A stretch of DNA of 9,471 nt from an uncultured Collinsella sp. (lineage in GTDB: Bacteria; Actinomycetota; Coriobacteriia; Coriobacteriales; Coriobacteriaceae). The position numbers and the translations under genes were made by a program. Under the pieces are notes generated by a model. It ran no database searches. It was not told where the DNA came from and was given only the letters and a program-made list of their open reading frames with translations. The number at the start of each line of letters is the position of its first letter. Position 1 is the stretch's first letter. The stretch covers positions 1 to 9,471 of the forward strand of contig USNX01000032.1 of assembly GCA_900556205.1 (NCBI GenBank), written 5' to 3'. Positions 1 through 6,200 of this stretch are shown piece by piece.

Positions 1-1
1 G

Positions 2-364
2 GAGTGGACGCCCCTGCGGCTCGCGCTGACCGTCGGCGACACGTGCACCACGGACGGCCTGAACGACATGCAGAAGTTCTGCGCGTGGATGCGCGCGAAC
101 GACGGGAGCCTGTCGAGCACGGGCCTGCTCTACGACCAGCAGGAGGCGCTCGGGTATGCGGAGCGCGGCTGGATGGTGTTCGGCTCCATGACCGGCCAGT
201 TGCACGAGGGCGGCAGGGCCTACGGGGGCCACATCGTGCTCATATGCGGGTGGGACGGCGGCACGACCGACATCCGCGACCCAGACGAAGGACAAGTGAA
301 TCTGAACACAGACGAGTTCGCCAGCGTATCGTGGGCGTACTTCATAGCGATAGGGAGTAATTGA
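2..364 (+). CDS. C39-like cysteine peptidase-type domain protein, C-terminal part (5' end outside window)
   Basis: The reading frame is open from base 2 to a TGA at 362-364, so only the last 120 residues are visible. The pattern resembles the C-terminal half of C39-like (papain-fold) peptidase domains. A hydrophobic strand (GWMVFGSM) is followed by a His in [13 protein letters not shown], then an aspartate-proline pair (IRDPDEG), then a polar segment and an aromatic strand ending at the C terminus. In the C39 family that His is the catalytic base and the Asp of DP is its partner. The catalytic Cys should lie upstream, outside the window or near the visible CTTDG. The gene sits directly before the endolysin and is probably a phage lysis-module or tail-associated protein. 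All four Phe codons are TTC, as in the endolysin and unlike the chromosomal genes. The internal ATG at 68 is unlikely to be the start because coding-like sequence continues upstream of it. The family call is by motif only. Confidence 0.55.
   Translation, partial: EWTPLRLALTVGDTCTTDGLNDMQKFCAWMRANDGSLSSTGLLYDQQEALGYAERGWMVFGSMTGQLHEGGRAYGGHIVLICGWDGGTTDIRDPDEGQVNLNTDEFASVSWAYFIAIGSN
352..357 (+). promoter_or_regulatory. Ribosome binding site of the endolysin
   Basis: AGGGAG lies 9 bases before the GTG at 367 but only 3 bases before the in-frame TTG at 361. The spacing therefore favours GTG 367 as the start. This also gives the usual GH25 N terminus, in which the initiator Met is followed by one residue and then GID. 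Confidence 0.55.
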
Positions 365-366
365 CG

Positions 367-1428
367 GTGCAGGGCATCGACATCAGCAACTACCAGAGGG
401 GCATCGACCTCGACAAGGTCCCGTTCGACTTCATGATCTGCAAGGCGACCGAGGGCACCGGAATCGTCCACGACACCTGCGACGGCTTCGTCCAGAAGGC
501 CAAGGCGCTCGGGAAGAAGTGGGGCTTCTACCACTTCCTGAACGGAGAAGACCCGGTGAAGCAGGCCGAGTTCTTCGTATCGCAGACCAAGAACTACTTC
601 GGCAACGGCGTGCCCGCGCTCGATTACGAGATGTACGGCATGGTCCACGGGGCCGCAGGTGCCAAGAAGTTCCTCGACCGCGTCCATGAGCTGACGGGCA
701 TCCGATGCGCGGTCTACATGAGCCGCAGCGTCTGCACCGAGGACGACTGGAGCGCCGTGGCCAAGGACCACCCGCTGTGGGTCGCCCAGTACGCCAACAC
801 GGAGCGCACGGCATACCAGGCGACCCCGTGGCTGCCCTCCGGCGGCTTCGGCGCGTGGAACGAGTGCGCGCTCCACCAGTACAGCTCCAACGGCCGCCTC
901 GACGGATACGACGGGCCGCTCGACCTCGACATCGCGCGCCTCGATGCGGACGGCTGGGACAGGGTGGCGAACCCCAAGGGCCTGCCAGTTCCCGACGCCA
1001 AGCCGAGCGGGACGGCCCCGCAGTCGCAGGAGACGGCGCTCGAGCTGGCCGCCCGCGTCATGGACGGCACCTACGGCAACGGCGACGCGCGCAAGGAGGC
1101 GCTCGGCGACCGCTACGACGAGGTGCAGGAGCTGGTGAACTACGTCCTGAAGACCAGCGCCACGGAGCTGGCCGACGCGGTGATCCGTGGGCAGCTCGGC
1201 AGCGGCGAGCTTCGCAAGCGCGTGCTCGGCGAACGCTACGCGGAGGTGCAGGGCGTGGTCAACGACCGCCTCGGCGCTTCGTCCAAGAAGACCTACACGG
1301 TCAAGAGCGGCGACACGCTCTCGGGCATCGCCGCCAAGTACGGCACGGACTACCAGACGCTGGCCAAGGCGAACGGGCTGGCGAACCCGAACGTGATCTA
1401 CCCCGGCCAAGTCTTGGTGGTGGGATAG
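367..1428 (+). CDS. Phage endolysin: GH25 muramidase + two CW_7 (Cpl-7) repeats + LysM
   Basis: This 353-residue lysin should cleave the MurNAc-GlcNAc bond of peptidoglycan and release phage progeny at the end of infection. Residues 1 to about 200 form a glycoside hydrolase 25 domain. It shows GIDISNYQ at 3-10 (Asp5), KATEG at 26-30, WGFYHF at 52-57, the catalytic-type LDYE at 85-88 (Asp86, Glu88), LWVAQYAN at 137-144 and DLDIAR at 186-191. Residues about 226-258 and 266-301 are two diverged CW_7 repeats, each of the form (LA)xxVxxGxxGxGxxRKxxLGxRYxEVQxxVN, known from Cpl-7 as wall-binding modules. Residues 309-352 are a LysM domain ([13 protein letters not shown], ending YPGQVLVV). There is no signal peptide, so export would need a holin, and none is visible. 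It follows the C39-like gene by two bases. I chose GTG 367 over TTG 361 because of ribosome binding site spacing. All ten Phe codons are TTC. Carrying both CW_7 and LysM wall-binding types is less common than carrying one. Confidence 0.93.
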   Translation: MQGIDISNYQRGIDLDKVPFDFMICKATEGTGIVHDTCDGFVQKAKALGKKWGFYHFLNGEDPVKQAEFFVSQTKNYFGNGVPALDYEMYGMVHGAAGAKKFLDRVHELTGIRCAVYMSRSVCTEDDWSAVAKDHPLWVAQYANTERTAYQATPWLPSGGFGAWNECALHQYSSNGRLDGYDGPLDLDIARLDADGWDRVANPKGLPVPDAKPSGTAPQSQETALELAARVMDGTYGNGDARKEALGDRYDEVQELVNYVLKTSATELADAVIRGQLGSGELRKRVLGERYAEVQGVVNDRLGASSKKTYTVKSGDTLSGIAAKYGTDYQTLAKANGLANPNVIYPGQVLVVG

Positions 1429-1436
1429 CCAAAAGG

Positions 1437-1470
1437 AAAGGGGAGGCTCCTCGCGGGGCCTCCCCTTTTT
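1437..1470 (+). terminator. Intrinsic terminator after the endolysin
   Basis: An 11-bp perfect stem (AAAGGGGAGGC at 1437-1447 paired with 1458-1468) with a 10-base loop runs into five T residues at 1466-1470. It begins 8 bases after the lysin stop codon. It closes the phage late transcript. Confidence 0.92.
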
Positions 1471-1580
1471 CAGTAGTTGCTATTTTAGGCAGCCCGAGAA
1501 AACCTGATGAACACGGAGCGCCCGAGCGCCAGTATCTGGGTTCGGCTATCTTTTGAAACGGGGCACCACAGAATCTGAGC

Positions 1581-1611
1581 AGCCCGTTATCAATTCGGTA
1601 GCGGGCTTTTT
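1581..1611 (+). terminator. Second rightward intrinsic terminator
   Basis: AGCCCG at 1581-1586 pairs with CGGGCT at 1602-1607. The stem extends inward through T-G, T-A, A-T and T-G pairs to a 7-base loop (1591-1597), and five T residues follow (1607-1611). No gene is visible between this and the lysin terminator, so it may be the original terminator of a gene interrupted or replaced at the junction. The 3' half also pairs with downstream bases to form a competing hairpin (TCGGTAGC 1595-1602 with GCTACCGA 1612-1619). Confidence 0.7.
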
Positions 1612-1615
1612 GCTA

Positions 1616-1640
1616 CCGATATGCCGGGATTCGAACCCGG
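1616..1640 (-). other. Orphan tRNA T-arm-like sequence, candidate attachment site
   Basis: Read on the minus strand, CCGGG-TTCGAAT-CCCGG is a perfect 5-bp T stem with a canonical 7-base T-loop. It is followed by eight bases (CATATCGG) in the place of an acceptor 3' strand. No D-arm or anticodon arm can be built from the bases that would lie upstream on the minus strand (up to about 1690), so this is not a complete tRNA gene. Tyrosine recombinases of phages often use the 3' end of a tRNA gene as attB and leave such a fragment at one prophage end, and the lysin lies about 200 bases away. The A/T-rich acceptor-like part is atypical for a high-GC tRNA, so the copied core may stop at the T-arm. 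Confidence 0.45.
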
Positions 1641-1665
1641 CAGGGTGCGGATCCCGGCATCATCG
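1617..1665. repeat. 14-bp interrupted palindrome enclosing the T-arm-like site
   Basis: CGATATGCCGGGAT (1617-1630) is the reverse complement of 1651-1665 apart from one unpaired C at 1661. The arms enclose 20 bases that hold the other half of the T-arm. The T-arm hairpin (1624-1640) and this larger hairpin share the left arm, so they cannot form at once. It may be a recombinase or protein binding site; no function can be read directly. Confidence 0.6.
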
Positions 1666-1678
1666 CAAGGCCTGTGGT

Positions 1679-1887
1679 CAAAAAATGGCAAATATGAGTA
1701 CTGTTACCATTTTAATAACAGCGATTTCATGCCTTCAGAAGGCGATTTAGCCGTCAGGCGTCCTACGGCGGAAAAATTGCAGACGTTTATCGGCTAAGTA
1801 CTTGGACATATGTTGCGTAACACTACATATTTTGCAAATAAATAATGTTACAGGACTTGTGACAGTACTCATATTTGACGTTTTTTG
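1679..1887. repeat. AT-rich element bounded by two 42-bp inverted arms
   Basis: The left arm (1679-1720) and right arm (1846-1887, opposite orientation) share one layout: CAAAAAA, 3 bases, a perfectly conserved 16-mer CAAATATGAGTACTGT (1689-1704; complement at 1862-1877), YAC, 8 variable bases, then TAACA. By eye 33 of 42 positions match, with identical spacing throughout. Inside lie further inverted pairs: GCCTT/AAGGC (1731-1735/1739-1743), TTAGCCG/CGGCTAA (1747-1753/1791-1797) and GTAACA/TGTTAC (1817-1822/1846-1851). A direct repeat GCGATTT occurs at 1721 and 1742. There is no open frame of note. It could be a miniature inverted-repeat element, a double protein-binding region such as phage att arm sites, or a structured RNA. 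No flanking target-site duplication is obvious. Confidence 0.65.
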
Positions 1888-1911
1888 CCCACGCCCCCTT
1901 ATTGCGTGGGC
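1887..1911. repeat. GC-rich inverted repeat next to the right arm
   Basis: GCCCACGC (1887-1894) pairs with GCGTGGGC (1904-1911) around a 9-base loop. It shares its first base with the end of the right arm at 1679-1887. No T-run follows it on either strand, so it is not a standard intrinsic terminator. Its role is unknown. Confidence 0.5.
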
Positions 1912-1950
1912 GAATCAGTTCCAAAACGGGCTTCAAAGCGTCCTTCGCAA

Positions 1951-1984
1951 ACAAAAACCGGGGCCCGCATGATGCGGACCCCGG
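1951..1984 (-). terminator. Intrinsic terminator of glnN
   Basis: On the minus strand CCGGGGTCCGCA (1984-1973) pairs with TGCGGGCCCCGG (1969-1958) across a 3-base loop. The stem is 12 bp with one G-T pair, and five T residues follow (1957-1953 on the plus strand as A). It lies about 31 bases beyond the glnN stop codon. Confidence 0.9.
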
Positions 1985-2015
1985 CTCAATACCGTGACGA
2001 TATGTCAGTTACGCT

Positions 2016-4103
2016 CTACACGTAGAACAGAATGTCGTCGTAGGTCGGGACCGGCCAGTAGTCGGCTGCCACGATCTCCTCCATGGCGTCCACGGCGGCG
2101 CGCAGCGCATCCATAGCGGGAACGACCTCGTGCGCGTACACGTTGGCCTGCTCCTGACCATCAAGGCCCTCGGCCTTCTGATGCACGGCGTCGAGCGCCT
2201 TGATGGAGTCGTTGATGGTGGTGATGCCGTTGCAGAGCTTGTTGAGCGTGTTCTGCTCACACTGCATGGCGGCCTCGGCGCCAGCGGCACGAATGGTCTC
2301 AAGGCCCTTAGCGACCTTGGTGGCATAGGCGGTAATGACCGGGCGATAGGTACGACGTGCCTCGCGAACCATCGTGGTGGCCTCGATGTTCATGAGCTTG
2401 TTGTACTTCTCGAGCTTGCAGTCGTAGCGGCACTGGGCCTCGGCCTTGGTCAGGACACCCGTCTCCTCAAAGAGCGCGATAGCCTTATCGGAAACAAAGG
2501 CGGGCAGGGCATCGGCCGTGGTCTTGTTGTTGGCAAGGCCGCGCTTCTCGGCCTCGACGGGCCACTCATCGGAGTAGCCATCGCCGGAGAACAGGATGCG
2601 CTGGTGGTCGGTCAGGACCTTCTTGCAGTACTCGAGTGCAGCGTCCTGGAACTCATCCTCGGGCGTACCCTCAAGCGCGTCGGCGAAGGACTTGAGCGAC
2701 TTGGCCACGGCGGCATCGAGCACCAGGTTGGAGTCGGAGACGTTCTGCTCGGAGCCGCAGGCACGGAACTCGAACTTATTGCCGGTGAAGGCAAACGGGG
2801 AGGTGCGGTTGCGGTCGGTGTTGTCCTGCATCAGCTTGGGCAGGGTATCGGCGCCCAGGTCGAGCACGCCGCGCGTGGCATGGACGGAAGCCTTGCCATC
2901 GATGATCTTCTCGACGACCTCGGTAAGCTGGTCGCCCAGGAAGATGGACATAATCGCCGGAGGAGCCTCATTGGCGCCCAGACGATGGTCGTTGCCGGCC
3001 GAGGCAACAGAGGCACGCAGGAGCTCCTGATAGTTATCGACAGCCTCGATCACCGCGGTGAGGAAGACGATGAACTGCAGGTTGTCGAGCGGGGTGTCGC
3101 CCGGATCGAGCAGATTCTCGGACTCGGTGCCAAGCGACCAGTTGTTGTGCTTGCCCGAACCGTTAATGCCCTCAAAGGGCTTCTCGTGCAGCAGGCAGAC
3201 CAAGTCGTGGCGGGAGGCGATGAGCTTCATCTTCTCCATCATGACCAGATTCTGGTCGATGGCCTCGTTGACCTCGCCATAGACCGGCGCGAGCTCATGC
3301 TGGCAGGGAGCAACCTCGTTGTGCTTGGTCTTGGCGGGAATGCCAAGCGCCCACAGCTCGTCGTCCAGGTCCTTCATATAGGCCGAGACGGTGGGGCGGA
3401 TAGCGCCAAAGTAGTGCTCCTCGAGCTCCTGGCCCTTGCAGGGAGCAGCACCAAAGAGGGTGCGGCCGGTGATGACCAGGTCCTTGCGCTTGCGATAGGC
3501 GTCCTTCTTGATCAGGAAGTACTCCTGCTCGTCGCCCACGGAAGGAACGACCTTCTTGGGGGTCTTGCCAAACAGCGCCAGAACGCGTTTGGACTCACGC
3601 GAGAGCGCGGTCATGGAACGCAGCAGCGGGGTCTTCTTGTCCAGGGCCTCGCCCGTGTAGGAGCAGAAAGCTGTGGGGATGCACAGGACATCGTCCTTGA
3701 TAAAGGCGGGGCTGGTGGGATCCCAAGCGGTGTAGCCACGGGCCTCGAAGGTGGCGCGCAGGCCGCCGTTGGGGAAGCTCGAGGCGTCCGGCTCGCCCTG
3801 GATGAGGTTCTTGCCCGTAAACTTGGTAATGGCGGTGCCGTCGTGGTTGGGCTCCAGGAAGCTGTCGTGCTTCTCGGAAGTAATGCCCGAAAGCGGCTGG
3901 AACCAGTGCGCGTAGTGCGTCGCGCCCTTGGAGATGGCCCAGACCTTCATGGCATGGGCAACGGCGTTGGCCACATCCAGGTCGAGCGGCTCACCGCCCT
4001 CGAGGGTTGCAGCAAGGCGCTTCCAAATGTCCTTGGGGAGGTAGTCCTTCATGACTTCCTCAGAGAACACCATGGTCCCGAAGCGGTCAGTAAGATCGGC
4101 CAT
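2016..4103 (-). CDS. glnN: Glutamine synthetase type III (GSIII)
   Basis: This cytoplasmic enzyme makes glutamine from glutamate, ammonia and ATP, the entry point for ammonia assimilation. The protein has 695 residues, normal for GSIII (about 700) and far longer than GSI (about 470). The N-terminal GSIII domain covers roughly residues 10-180 and includes [11 protein letters not shown] at 63-73. The catalytic domain shows GDEQEYFLI at 190-198 (metal-binding Glu type), [20 protein letters not shown] at 258-277 and [18 protein letters not shown] at 306-323 (nucleotide and glutamate site). [20 protein letters not shown] at 432-451 has the active-site Arg and Glu. The C-terminal domain ends in [12 protein letters not shown], also typical of GSIII. 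I start at ATG 4103, with AAGGGAG six bases upstream; an in-frame ATG at 4166 lacks such a site and would add 21 unrelated residues. GSIII enzymes form double hexamers and are not known to be adenylylated like GSI. The gene stands alone, convergent with the phage genes and divergent from metF. Confidence 0.96.
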   Translation of the reverse strand: MADLTDRFGTMVFSEEVMKDYLPKDIWKRLAATLEGGEPLDLDVANAVAHAMKVWAISKGATHYAHWFQPLSGITSEKHDSFLEPNHDGTAITKFTGKNLIQGEPDASSFPNGGLRATFEARGYTAWDPTSPAFIKDDVLCIPTAFCSYTGEALDKKTPLLRSMTALSRESKRVLALFGKTPKKVVPSVGDEQEYFLIKKDAYRKRKDLVITGRTLFGAAPCKGQELEEHYFGAIRPTVSAYMKDLDDELWALGIPAKTKHNEVAPCQHELAPVYGEVNEAIDQNLVMMEKMKLIASRHDLVCLLHEKPFEGINGSGKHNNWSLGTESENLLDPGDTPLDNLQFIVFLTAVIEAVDNYQELLRASVASAGNDHRLGANEAPPAIMSIFLGDQLTEVVEKIIDGKASVHATRGVLDLGADTLPKLMQDNTDRNRTSPFAFTGNKFEFRACGSEQNVSDSNLVLDAAVAKSLKSFADALEGTPEDEFQDAALEYCKKVLTDHQRILFSGDGYSDEWPVEAEKRGLANNKTTADALPAFVSDKAIALFEETGVLTKAEAQCRYDCKLEKYNKLMNIEATTMVREARRTYRPVITAYATKVAKGLETIRAAGAEAAMQCEQNTLNKLCNGITTINDSIKALDAVHQKAEGLDGQEQANVYAHEVVPAMDALRAAVDAMEEIVAADYWPVPTYDDILFYV

Positions 4104-4109
4104 ACGGAA

Positions 4110-4116
4110 CTCCCTT
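4110..4116 (-). promoter_or_regulatory. Ribosome binding site of glnN
   Basis: AAGGGAG on the minus strand lies six bases before the ATG at 4103. It decides the start against the in-frame upstream ATG at 4166. Confidence 0.85.
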
Positions 4117-4124
4117 CGTATCGG

Positions 4125-4227
4125 CACCGCGTGAGAAGCGGTGTTGATTACTAACGAACGAGTCATAGCTTAGACTCGCCGTGTTTCCGCGACATTACCG
4201 TTATGTTGCTGTCGCGAAACCAATCAA
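4125..4227 (-). promoter_or_regulatory. glnN leader: possible promoter with operator-like inverted repeats
   Basis: On the minus strand a weak -35 (TTGATT, plus coordinates 4222-4227) and -10 (CATAAC, 4200-4205) are 16 bases apart. An inverted repeat flanks the -10: on the plus strand GTTTC and CGCGACA (4183-4194) mirror TGTCGCG and AAAC (4210-4220), with one extra C in the left arm. Nearer the gene are GAGTC/GACTC (4160-4177) and a 6-bp hairpin CACCGC/GCGGTG (4125-4143), which would lie in the mRNA just before the ribosome binding site. The placement suits a repressor-controlled or attenuated nitrogen gene, but no named regulator can be assigned. The promoter boxes match consensus at only 4 of 6 positions each. 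Confidence 0.35.
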
Positions 4228-4530
4228 TGAGGTTACCCTATCGAGACGGCGTTGCCACCCTCAACAGCCAATCAACTGTATAAATAGCAGACCTCTCCCC
4301 ATGGTTTAAGGATAGTCAATTTGGGATGGAGCTCTATTAACTGGTATTTTGCATCAGATACCAGTCTTTATAGTCCGTGCCTAGATTAGCCGCTCTGTTA
4401 TAGGGAATGCCGATAGCAAGGCATCTTTGATTGGTATCCCCGAATAACGAGTGAAACTCCACCGTGACACAGCGGTGCTGTAGAATCCTTACAACACATC
4501 ATACTTATTACGTATCTAGAGGAGCACGAT
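4228..4530. other. AT-richer divergent intergenic region between glnN and metF
   Basis: I see no supported gene here. A minus-strand frame covering 4398-4901 lies mostly antisense to metF and looks spurious. It holds a perfect 8-bp inverted repeat with a 10-base spacer (ACTGGTAT 4340-4347 and ATACCAGT 4358-4365) and a weak 5-bp hairpin (4407-4424). The likely metF promoter lies near its right end. I looked for SAM (S-box), cobalamin and T-box riboswitch signatures and recognised none. Confidence 0.5.
4460..4486 (+). promoter_or_regulatory. Possible promoter of the metF operon
   Basis: TAGAAT at 4481-4486 matches a -10 box at 5 of 6 positions and lies 45 bases before the metF ATG. No good -35 is seen at 16-18 bases. 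That interval instead holds an inverted repeat, CACCG (4460-4464) and CGGTG (4473-4477), which could be an activator or repressor site. This is suggestive only. Confidence 0.35.
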
Positions 4531-5403
4531 ATGCGCGTCGACGAGGTTTTTAAGCAGGCAGCATCCCAGGGCACCGCACCCGTTTCGTTTGAGATGTTCC
4601 CGCCCAAGGGCGAGCTTACCCTCGACACGGCTCGCGAGTTGGCAGGCAATCTGTGCAAGCTTTCGCCGAGCTTTGTCTCGGTCACCTGCTCGGCCGGCGG
4701 CTCGGGCAACGGTGCCACCACCGCCCCCATCGCGCATATGATTACGAGCGAATTCGATACGCCCTCGGTGGCGCACCTCACCTGCGTGGGCCGCTCGCAC
4801 GCCGACATCGCCGCCAAGATCGATGAGTACCGCACCGCCGGCGTGGAAAACATCCTGGCCCTGCGTGGCGATCTCCCTGCCGGCGCAACCGAGGACGACA
4901 AGCCCGCCTCCGACTACGCCTACGCCCGCGACCTCATCCCCGAGCTCGTCGACGCCGGCTTTTGCGTGGGCGCCGCAGCCTACCCCGAGGGCCACATTGC
5001 CTGTGAGGATCTCAACCTCTCGGTCGAACACCTCAAGCAAAAACAGGACGCCGGCGCGAGCTTCTTTGTGACGCAGCTCTTCTTTGATAATGAGTGCTTC
5101 TACCGCTTCCGCGAGCTTGCCGACAAGGCCGGCATCACCGTGCCCATTACCGCGGGCATCATGCCGTTTATGGGCAAGTCGCAGATCAGCCGCATGGTCT
5201 TTATGTGCGGCGCGTCGCTGCCCTCCCCCGTCATCAAGATCCTCGCCAAGTACGAGAACGACCCCGAGAGCCTGCAGGCAGCCGGTGTAGATTATGCAGC
5301 CCGCCAGCTTTGCGACCTCAAGGAGCACGGCGCCGACGGCCTGCACCTGTACACTATGAACCGTCCTGCGATCGCCGCGACCATTATGGAGCGCCTGGAG
5401 TAA
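4531..5403 (+). CDS. metF: 5,10-methylenetetrahydrofolate reductase
   Basis: This cytoplasmic flavoprotein reduces 5,10-methylene-tetrahydrofolate to 5-methyl-tetrahydrofolate, the methyl donor used by MetH. It has 290 residues, close to E. coli MetF (296), and forms a single (beta-alpha)8 barrel. Visible motifs are FEMFPPKGE at 20-28, with Glu21 in the place of the catalytic Glu (Glu28 in E. coli). ALRGDLP at 110-116 contains Asp114, matching the conserved folate/flavin-contacting Asp (Asp120 in E. coli). Further on are AAYPEGH at 149-155, QLFFDN at 182-187, GIMP at 209-212 and HLYTMNRP at 272-279. AGAGGAG at 4518-4524 lies six bases before the ATG. The gene leads a three-gene cluster; its TAA shares a base with the next ATG (TAATG), which implies translational coupling. 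No domain is missing. Confidence 0.95.
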   Translation: MRVDEVFKQAASQGTAPVSFEMFPPKGELTLDTARELAGNLCKLSPSFVSVTCSAGGSGNGATTAPIAHMITSEFDTPSVAHLTCVGRSHADIAAKIDEYRTAGVENILALRGDLPAGATEDDKPASDYAYARDLIPELVDAGFCVGAAAYPEGHIACEDLNLSVEHLKQKQDAGASFFVTQLFFDNECFYRFRELADKAGITVPITAGIMPFMGKSQISRMVFMCGASLPSPVIKILAKYENDPESLQAAGVDYAARQLCDLKEHGADGLHLYTMNRPAIAATIMERLE

Positions 5404-6191
5404 TGGAAAAACCGCACATCGATACAACCGCTGTCGAAGTGCCGGCCGACCTTGCGTCGCCGGCGCTTTACCGTGTCGATGCTGCGCACCATCCCCGTGT
5501 CGACCGTGCCGAGATGCTGCGGTATCTGGGTTACGGCGGCCAGCAGATTGAGCCCGAGCTGTCACGACGTATTGAGCTTGTGGTCGAGCGCCTTGAGCTG
5601 GACATTGAGCCCCGTGGCGTGCGCCGCGTGTTTGCCGTCGATGCCACGGGTGTGGACGAGCAGGGAGAACCTTGCATTCGCCTGGTCGGCACCAACGTTG
5701 AGCTGCGCGGTCGCGATATCTATCGACATCTCAAAGACGCCCGCTTTGCCGCACTCATGGCATGCACCCTCGGCATGGACGCCGAGCGTCGCCTGCGCAC
5801 CACGGGAGCCCAACATCCCCTGGAGGGCGCCGTGCTCGACGCCGCGTGCTCCGCTTACGTGGAAGCCGCCGTTGAGCAAATGGACCAGCAGGTCAAGACG
5901 GACGCCGCCACACATGGGCTCGCCGGCAACTGGCGCTTTAGTCCCGGCTACGGCGACTGCCCGCTCTCGGCCCAGCGCTCGATCGTCAATGCGCTCAACG
6001 CCACGCGGCTCATCGGGCTTACCGTCACACCCACCAGCCTACTCATGCCCACCAAGAGCGTGACCGCGGTGATCGGCCTATTCGACGGCGAAGTCCACGA
6101 CGCCCAGAGCCGCCCCACCTGCAATATCTGCCGCATGCGCGAGCACTGCCGCTTCCGCGCCGCCCACACCACCTGCTATTCCAGCCATTAG
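5403..6191 (+). CDS. Stand-alone cobalamin-dependent methionine synthase reactivation protein (activation domain)
   Basis: This 262-residue protein matches the Met_synt_B12 activation domain that in E. coli is the C-terminal part of MetH. That domain binds S-adenosylmethionine and remethylates cob(II)alamin after accidental oxidation, with an outside electron donor. Key signs are WRFSPGYGDCPLS at 177-189, the AdoMet-binding R-x-S-P-G-Y type motif, then the conserved stretch IGLTVTPTSLLMPTKSVTAVIG at 204-225. Residues 1-110 carry the helical N-terminal part. The C terminus has four cysteines, C240-x2-C243-x5-C249-x8-C258, absent from the E. coli domain as I know it; they could bind a metal or iron-sulfur cluster, which is inference. 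The ATG overlaps the metF stop by one base, and metH, which lacks this domain, follows after 9 bases. The two proteins therefore presumably act in trans as one functional enzyme. Open frame continues upstream inside metF, but the ATG at 5403 gives the natural start. Confidence 0.88.
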   Translation: MEKPHIDTTAVEVPADLASPALYRVDAAHHPRVDRAEMLRYLGYGGQQIEPELSRRIELVVERLELDIEPRGVRRVFAVDATGVDEQGEPCIRLVGTNVELRGRDIYRHLKDARFAALMACTLGMDAERRLRTTGAQHPLEGAVLDAACSAYVEAAVEQMDQQVKTDAATHGLAGNWRFSPGYGDCPLSAQRSIVNALNATRLIGLTVTPTSLLMPTKSVTAVIGLFDGEVHDAQSRPTCNICRMREHCRFRAAHTTCYSSH

Positions 6192-6194
6192 GAG
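6189..6194 (+). promoter_or_regulatory. Ribosome binding site of metH
   Basis: TAGGAG overlaps the stop codon of the reactivation gene and lies six bases before the metH ATG. This ties translation of the two genes together and supports the start at 6201. Confidence 0.75.
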
Positions 6195-6200
6195 CCCTCA

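Larger units (their letters stand above)
1429..2015. other. Gene-poor junction between phage region and glnN
   Basis: This stretch of 587 bases contains no reading frame that I can support. A 65-codon frame at 1553-1750 runs straight through a terminator and the T-arm-like site and has no good ribosome binding site. Listed separately are the lysin terminator, a second terminator, the T-arm-like palindrome, an element with inverted arms, a GC-rich inverted repeat and the glnN terminator. Bases 1471-1580 hold nothing that I recognise. The stretch 1690-1870 is much richer in A and T than its surroundings. The position, between a lysis gene and a chromosomal metabolic gene, fits a prophage end. 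Confidence 0.6.

Noticed and set aside
220..1410. Minus-strand open frame of 396 codons opposite the endolysin
   Set aside because: The translation is rich in Arg, Val and Ala repeats typical of an antisense frame. The plus strand carries clear GH25, CW_7 and LysM motifs.
1612..1690. A complete tRNA gene on the minus strand
   Set aside because: Only the T-arm fits. No anticodon stem-loop, no D-arm and no matching 5' acceptor strand can be placed within 76 bases.
1553..1750. Possible small gene of 65 codons in the junction region
   Set aside because: It crosses a terminator and the T-arm-like palindrome, lacks a ribosome binding site and resembles no family. Its codons reflect the structured DNA beneath.
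1689..1877. Insertion sequence or transposase remnant
   Set aside because: The arms resemble terminal inverted repeats, but there is no transposase frame or clear target-site duplication. It is kept only as an element of unknown type.
2130..4154. Long plus-strand open frame of 674 codons opposite glnN
   Set aside because: It is an antisense shadow of the GSIII gene, caused by codon bias in high-GC DNA. Its translation is low-complexity (Val, Leu, Gly rich), and it has no ribosome binding site and no family motif.
4264..4530. SAM, cobalamin or T-box riboswitch upstream of metF
   Set aside because: None of the conserved core sequences I know for these classes is present, and no T-rich expression-platform hairpin precedes the metF start.
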